A DNA stretch of 64,000 nt from 34-65-8 sp964516135. GTDB taxonomy: Bacteria; Pseudomonadota; Alphaproteobacteria; Sphingomonadales; Sphingomonadaceae. Of this stretch, positions 58,406-64,000 are shown one piece after another (the first letter of the stretch is position 1; each line of letters opens with the position of its first letter). The translations under genes and the position numbers were made by a program. The notes under the pieces were generated by a model, which searched no databases, was not told where the DNA came from, and saw only the letters and a list, made by a program, of their open reading frames with translations. The stretch spans positions 3,297 through 67,296 of the forward strand of contig CAZEWN010000020.1 in NCBI GenBank assembly GCA_964516135.1. Direction: 5' to 3'.

Positions 58406-59914
58406 ATGCCCGACCAAGACCTCCTCGACCGCGCCGAATCGGCCGAGCTGACGCCCGGCCGCCAGCTGCCCGCCAACCTCGAGGCGGAGGCGGCATTCCT
58501 GGGCGCGGTGCTGATCGACAATTCGGTGATCGAGGAATTGCCGGTCGCCCTGCGTGCCGACCATTTCTTCGAACCGCTGCACCAGCGCATTTACGAACGG
58601 GTCACGACACTGATCGACCGCAACGCGGTGGTCACGCCGGTTACGCTCAAGCCCTATTTCGACAGCGATCCGGCGATGCAGCAACTGGGCGGGATCACCT
58701 ATCTGGCGCAGCTGACCGCCGATGGGCACGGCCTGCTGGCCCCGCGCGAACTGGCGCAGCAGATCTATGACCTGGCGTTGCTGCGGCAGCTTGTCAGCGT
58801 AGGGCGCGGGCTTGTCGAAGGTGCGCTCGATACGTCGGAGGAAGTCGCCCCGCTTCAGCAGATCGAGCAGGCCGAGGCCGATCTTTATCGCGTGGCGGAA
58901 GGCGCGGTGGTGGGCAGCGAGGCGCAAAGTTTCAAGGAAGCGTCGCTGGGCGCGCTGAAACTGGTCGAGGCCGCGCTCAATTCCGGCGGCAAGTTTTCCG
59001 GCAAAACCACCGGGCTCGATTCGATCAACGAGAAGACCAGCGGCCTGCACAATTCGGACCTCATCATCCTGGCCGGGCGGCCGGGCATGGGCAAGACCTC
59101 GCTCGCCACCAACATCGCCTTCAACGCCGCGGCGCGCCTGATGCGCGACCGACGTGACGGGATTGACAACAGCCCAGGCGCGGCAACCGCGTTTTTCAGC
59201 CTGGAAATGAGTGCCGACCAGCTCGCCACCCGCATCCTGTCGGAACAGGCCGAGATTTCGAGCGAGGCGCTGCGTTCGGGCCAGCTGACCCGCGATGAAT
59301 TCCAGCAGCTTTCCTTCGCCAGCCAGGAACTGGCCGAACTGCCGCTATACATCGACGATACGCCCGCGCTCTCGATCGCCGCGCTTCGCGCCCGCGCGCG
59401 CCGGCTGAAACGGCGGCACGACATTGGGCTGGTGGTCGTCGATTACCTCCAGCTGCTACAGGGATCGGGCCGCGCGAACGACAACCGGGTCAACGAGATT
59501 TCGGAGATCAGCCGCGGATTGAAAACGCTGGCCAAGGAACTGGGCGTACCGGTGATTGCGCTCTCGCAGCTCAGCCGCGCGGTTGAAAGCCGCGAGGACA
59601 AGCGGCCGCAGCTGTCGGACCTGCGCGAATCCGGCTCGATCGAACAAGACGCCGACATGGTGTGGTTCATCTACCGCGCCGAATACTATCACAACGCCAG
59701 CCGCCCCGACATGCCCGACGCGACGAGTTCCGACGACATGAAGGAAAAGTACCGCTTGTGGGAAGAACATCACGAACAGCTGGTCGGCAAGGCCACGCTG
59801 ATCGTCGCCAAGCAGCGCCACGGTTCCACCGGCAACGTACCGCTTCATTTCCAGAGCGAGTTCACCAAGTTCAGCTCGCCCGAACGGCGCGATTACTCGG
59901 ATTACGGAGAATAA
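58406..59914 (+). CDS. dnaB: Replicative DNA helicase
   Basis: 502 residues. N-terminal primase-interacting domain (NLEAEAAFLGAVLIDNSVIEEL), linker, then RecA-like core: GRPGMGKTSLA, FFSLEMSADQLATRIL, DYLQLLQG, SQLSRAVESR, KQRHGSTG. The hexameric helicase of the chromosomal replisome. Converges on the phospholipase-D gene with one base between. Confidence 0.96.
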   Translation: MPDQDLLDRAESAELTPGRQLPANLEAEAAFLGAVLIDNSVIEELPVALRADHFFEPLHQRIYERVTTLIDRNAVVTPVTLKPYFDSDPAMQQLGGITYLAQLTADGHGLLAPRELAQQIYDLALLRQLVSVGRGLVEGALDTSEEVAPLQQIEQAEADLYRVAEGAVVGSEAQSFKEASLGALKLVEAALNSGGKFSGKTTGLDSINEKTSGLHNSDLIILAGRPGMGKTSLATNIAFNAAARLMRDRRDGIDNSPGAATAFFSLEMSADQLATRILSEQAEISSEALRSGQLTRDEFQQLSFASQELAELPLYIDDTPALSIAALRARARRLKRRHDIGLVVVDYLQLLQGSGRANDNRVNEISEISRGLKTLAKELGVPVIALSQLSRAVESREDKRPQLSDLRESGSIEQDADMVWFIYRAEYYHNASRPDMPDATSSDDMKEKYRLWEEHHEQLVGKATLIVAKQRHGSTGNVPLHFQSEFTKFSSPERRDYSDYGE

Positions 59915-59915
59915 G

Positions 59916-61103
59916 TCACAACCCCAGGTTGAGACGCCGGGTCACGTTGTAATCCACCACCGAGACCAGCGCCCAACCCAGGAACCAGCGCAGCCGGTTC
60001 CATGGCGTCGCCATCCGTTTGAGGCGCTCGGGCATGATCTCGCAAGAATATGCCACGTGTTGGTCGATATATTCGCGCATCCGCCCGGCCAGCGCCGGAT
60101 CCTCGATCCGCAGCATGATTTCGAGGTTTAGGTAAAGGCTACGCATGTCGAGGTTGGCGCTGCCGATATAGACTGCGTCGTCGAGCACCATCAGCTTGGT
60201 ATGGAGCTTGGCCGGGCTGAATTCCCAGATTCGCGCCTTGCGTTTGAGCAGATAGCGATAGAGCGCCCGGGCCGCGCCGATGGTGGCGTTGTTGTCCGAT
60301 TTGGCGGCCAGCAGAAGCCGCGTCTGGCCCTTCCTGGCAATCCGGCCGATCCGCCGCAGGACGCTGTAGGGCGGCGAGAAATAGGCCATCACCAGGTCGA
60401 GCCGCTCGCCGCGGATCAAGTCCTGCGATACGCACCGCGCCCAGGTGGACATTCCACGCGTGGGGCCGCCGACCAGCCAGCGGCACCCCTCGCCCTCGTG
60501 CCAGTCCCAGGTCCGCACCGCGCGGCGAATCGCCTGGAAATGCCGGTGGTCCTCCAGTGTCCAGGCGCGCAGCCGCTCGAACCATTCGGCGAGGCCCGCC
60601 ACCGCGCTGCCTTCGATGGCGATGGCGAGGTCGGTCCAGCCGCCTTCTTCAGGTGAGGCGAAATAATCGTCCTCGATATTGAAGCCGCCGAACATCGCCC
60701 GGGCGTGATCGGCGATAACCATCTTCTGGTGGTTGCGGATCAGATAGCGCTGCGTCCAGCGCGGGCTGAAACAGATGAAGCAGCCACCCGCGTCCACCAA
60801 CGGCTGGAGGAAGGCATCGCTGGCTGCGGAGCCGAACCGATCGATGATCAACGTGACCGCGACCCCCCGCCAGGCTGCCGCGACCAGCCGGTCGCGAAAC
60901 TGAGTGCTCACCGCATCCTCGGCGAAAATGTAAAAGCACACCTCCAGCGTCGATCGCGCGCCATCGACCAGTTCCATCAACGCCGCGCGCCGATCCGCGC
61001 CGGCTGGATAGAAGGTCAGCGTCTGACCATGCGAGGCGACATGAAACGGAGCCGGATCGCGAAACGCGGTCGCTACCTTGTTCGCGGGGGTTTCCGGTAT
61101 CAT
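59916..61103 (-). CDS. Phospholipase D-family / cardiolipin synthase-like protein
   Basis: 395 residues with two HxK(x)4D motifs, NHQKMVIAD near residue 124 and LHTKLMVLDD near 300, each followed by GSANLD- or GGFNIED-type sequences. No N-terminal membrane helices are seen, unlike Cls A of enterics, so it may be a ClsB-like synthase. One base from the convergent dnaB. Confidence 0.88.
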   Translation of the reverse strand: MIPETPANKVATAFRDPAPFHVASHGQTLTFYPAGADRRAALMELVDGARSTLEVCFYIFAEDAVSTQFRDRLVAAAWRGVAVTLIIDRFGSAASDAFLQPLVDAGGCFICFSPRWTQRYLIRNHQKMVIADHARAMFGGFNIEDDYFASPEEGGWTDLAIAIEGSAVAGLAEWFERLRAWTLEDHRHFQAIRRAVRTWDWHEGEGCRWLVGGPTRGMSTWARCVSQDLIRGERLDLVMAYFSPPYSVLRRIGRIARKGQTRLLLAAKSDNNATIGAARALYRYLLKRKARIWEFSPAKLHTKLMVLDDAVYIGSANLDMRSLYLNLEIMLRIEDPALAGRMREYIDQHVAYSCEIMPERLKRMATPWNRLRWFLGWALVSVVDYNVTRRLNLGL

Positions 61104-61212
61104 AGCCCGGCGGCTTAGCGCGCACCTGCCGTCCCGGCAAATTCTTGACTCGTGGCGGGCCTGGCCCTATTTGCCGCGCTTTCCCGCAGCATTGCGATAA
61201 GTGGAGTGCCCG

Positions 61213-61557
61213 ATGGCGCGCGTTACCGTCGAAGATTGCGTCGACAAGGTTTCCAACCGTTTCGATCTCGTCCTGCTGGCCGCGCAGCGTGCGCGCGAGA
61301 TTTCAGGCGGCGCCGAACTGACCATCGATCGCGATCGCGATAAGAATCCAGTCGTCGCCTTGCGCGAAATCGCGGAGCAGACCATCCAGCCGGATGACCT
61401 GCATGAATCCGCTGTGGTGAATCTGCAGAAAATCCTGCCTGACGACGAGGACGAGGCCGACGAAATCGGTTCGCTCAGCCAGTCGGCCGAAGCGCTGCGG
61501 ATCACCGCCTCGGCACCGGCCCGGTCTAACTCGTTCGGTTCCGACTACGACGGCTGA
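61213..61557 (+). CDS. rpoZ: RNA polymerase omega subunit
   Basis: 114 residues. MARVTVEDCVDKVSNRFDLVLLAAQRAREISGGAE is omega; it assists beta-prime assembly. The tail is acidic. ATG 61213 gives the normal start. It is followed by a strong terminator. No spoT/rel gene follows directly, unlike the common order. Confidence 0.96.
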   Translation: MARVTVEDCVDKVSNRFDLVLLAAQRAREISGGAELTIDRDRDKNPVVALREIAEQTIQPDDLHESAVVNLQKILPDDEDEADEIGSLSQSAEALRITASAPARSNSFGSDYDG

Positions 61558-61583
61558 TCACAACCCGCCCTGCGGGATACAAG

Positions 61584-61614
61584 GGCCGCCCCGCAGGACG
61601 GGGCGGCCTTTTTT
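61584..61614 (+). terminator. Rho-independent terminator of rpoZ
   Basis: GGCCGCCCCG / CGGGGCGGCC, a perfect 10-bp stem with loop CAGGA, followed by six T. 26 bases after the rpoZ stop. Confidence 0.93.
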
Positions 61615-61662
61615 ATTGCGCGACATCGCGGTAAGGCCCTTGCGGATACGAGGGCGTTGCGC

Positions 61663-62727
61663 ATGAGCGACTTGGGCGATGCGATAGGCGCGGCGGGCGA
61701 AGGCACGCTGCTGGCGCGCGCAATCGAACCGCCGCATGGCGAAGCGTGCGGGCATACGGGCGAAGCGGCCTGCCTTAACTGCGGCACGCCGTTGCTCGGC
61801 GCATACTGCCACGCCTGCGGCCAGCGCGGGCACGTGCACCGCACATTGAGCGCATTCTTCCATGACCTGCTCCACGGCGTGCTCCACTTCGAAGGCAAGA
61901 CCTGGCGCACGCTGCCCCTGCTCGTGTGGAAACCTGGCAAGCTGACCCGCGAGTATATCGACGGGCGGCGGGCGCGTTACGTCAGCCCGATCGCGTTGTT
62001 CCTGTTCGTGGTGTTCCTGAGCTTCGCCGCGTTCAGCCTGCTGGGGGCAGGCGGCGCGGTACAAACGCCCGCCGATGGCTTGGAAGCGGCGCGTCAGGCG
62101 TACCAGAATAACGCCGAAAGGCTCGCTGCGCTGGAGCGCGAGCAGGCTGGCCTCGCCCCATCGGACCGTGGGCGTCGCAATGAGATCAAAGTGGAAATGG
62201 ATGAGCTGCGCGACGATCAGCAGGGTTTGCGGCTGGTGCTGGGCAATGTCGGATCCAGTGCGGGACGACAATTCAGCGAAGGATTCAGTGAAAATCCGTT
62301 ACCCAGCGACAGCGCTCTTGCCAAGGCTCTCCAGCACTTGCGCGACAACCCGCAACTGGCGATCTACAAACTCCAGACCAATGCCTACAAGTTCAGCTGG
62401 ATGCTGATCCCTCTGTCGGTGCCATTCGTATGGCTGATGTTTCCGTTCAACCGTCGGTTCGGTGGATACGATCATACCGTCTTCACCACCTATTCGATCA
62501 CCTTCATGATCGCGCTAGTGGCGGTGTCGAGCTTGCTGTTCTATCTCGATGCGGGCGGGGTCGCGGGGCTGCTGCTGCTCTATGCGCCTTACCATATGTA
62601 TCGCCAGCTGCGCGGCACCTATGGCGTGGGGCGATGGGGCGCACTGTGGCGCATGCTGGCGCTCAGCATGTTTGCCTGGGTCGCGATCGGGCTGTTCGCG
62701 GCAGCCATCGGGGCGATGGCCGCCTGA
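61663..62727 (+). CDS. DUF3667 membrane protein with zinc-ribbon-like motif
   Basis: 354 residues. CLNCGTPLLGAYCHACGQ near the N-terminus is a four-Cys zinc ribbon. Then RYVSPIALFLFVVFLSFAAF begins the membrane part, with about five helices. The middle has a charged soluble loop (coiled-coil-like). The DUF3667 family has no known function. Start 61663 is preferred over TTG 61657. Confidence 0.85.
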   Translation: MSDLGDAIGAAGEGTLLARAIEPPHGEACGHTGEAACLNCGTPLLGAYCHACGQRGHVHRTLSAFFHDLLHGVLHFEGKTWRTLPLLVWKPGKLTREYIDGRRARYVSPIALFLFVVFLSFAAFSLLGAGGAVQTPADGLEAARQAYQNNAERLAALEREQAGLAPSDRGRRNEIKVEMDELRDDQQGLRLVLGNVGSSAGRQFSEGFSENPLPSDSALAKALQHLRDNPQLAIYKLQTNAYKFSWMLIPLSVPFVWLMFPFNRRFGGYDHTVFTTYSITFMIALVAVSSLLFYLDAGGVAGLLLLYAPYHMYRQLRGTYGVGRWGALWRMLALSMFAWVAIGLFAAAIGAMAA

Positions 62728-62743
62728 ACGAAGGGTCCGGGCG

Positions 62744-63999
<1,256 letters not shown>

Positions 64000-64000
64000 A

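Overview
The window is GC-rich alphaproteobacterial DNA, most likely from the Sphingomonadales (Erythrobacteraceae/Sphingomonadaceae type). Supporting signs are an UrcA-family protein, a CC_3452-like secreted protein, DUF3034, a TonB receptor tied to a catabolic locus, and the style of the L34 and L36 proteins. No single marker fixes the genus.

Region 1 (1-12,998) looks like the right end of an integrated catabolic element. A minus-strand operon catB-catC-catA-benABCD-pcaI-pcaJ-pcaD-pcaF would take benzoate through catechol and beta-ketoadipate to succinyl-CoA and acetyl-CoA. It is read divergently from a CatR/BenM-type LysR gene, with a textbook ATAC-N7-GTAT site between them. The first structural gene, catB, is split by an 840-bp IS5-family (IS427-like) insertion with a 4-bp CTAG duplication, and exact excision would restore the frame. 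To the right lie a chimera of a decayed IS5-type transposase and a decayed KAP NTPase, then a tyrosine integrase, then the 3' half of a tRNA-Gly(GCC) gene. That tRNA half is best read as the element's attachment site.

Region 2 (13,000-20,450) holds a divergent set: truncated hemoglobin plus DUF3034 outer-membrane protein on one side, cupredoxin-like protein plus membrane GGDEF-EAL protein on the other. A fatty-acid-hydroxylase-family gene, a membrane AraC regulator and a small UrcA protein follow.

Region 3 (20,670-35,300) is an uncharacterised catabolic locus. It encodes a GH32-like glycosidase, an SDR, a HisD/HpsN-like dehydrogenase, an MFS transporter, three SnoaL-like proteins, a double cupin, an HpcH-type aldolase, a MetE/CoM-transferase-like enzyme, an alpha/beta hydrolase, a LacI regulator and a TonB receptor. 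Three near-identical palindromes (core TTGCATTCGAATGCAA) sit in the central divergent promoter, inside a SnoaL gene, and over the -35 of the receptor gene. They tie the locus into one LacI regulon. The substrate cannot be read from the sequence.

Region 4 (35,480-39,130) is a thiolase / CaiB CoA-transferase / acyl-CoA dehydrogenase operon.

Region 5 (39,150-end) is mainly housekeeping: recQ, terC, SPFH, ribA, xthA, rpmH, comM, rpmJ, galE, cdd, dnaB, rpoZ and ftsH (cut by the right edge). Several small or poorly known genes are mixed in. Many neighbours overlap by 1-4 bases (ATGA, GTGA, TGATG), indicating translational coupling. The printed sequence ends at base 63,999.
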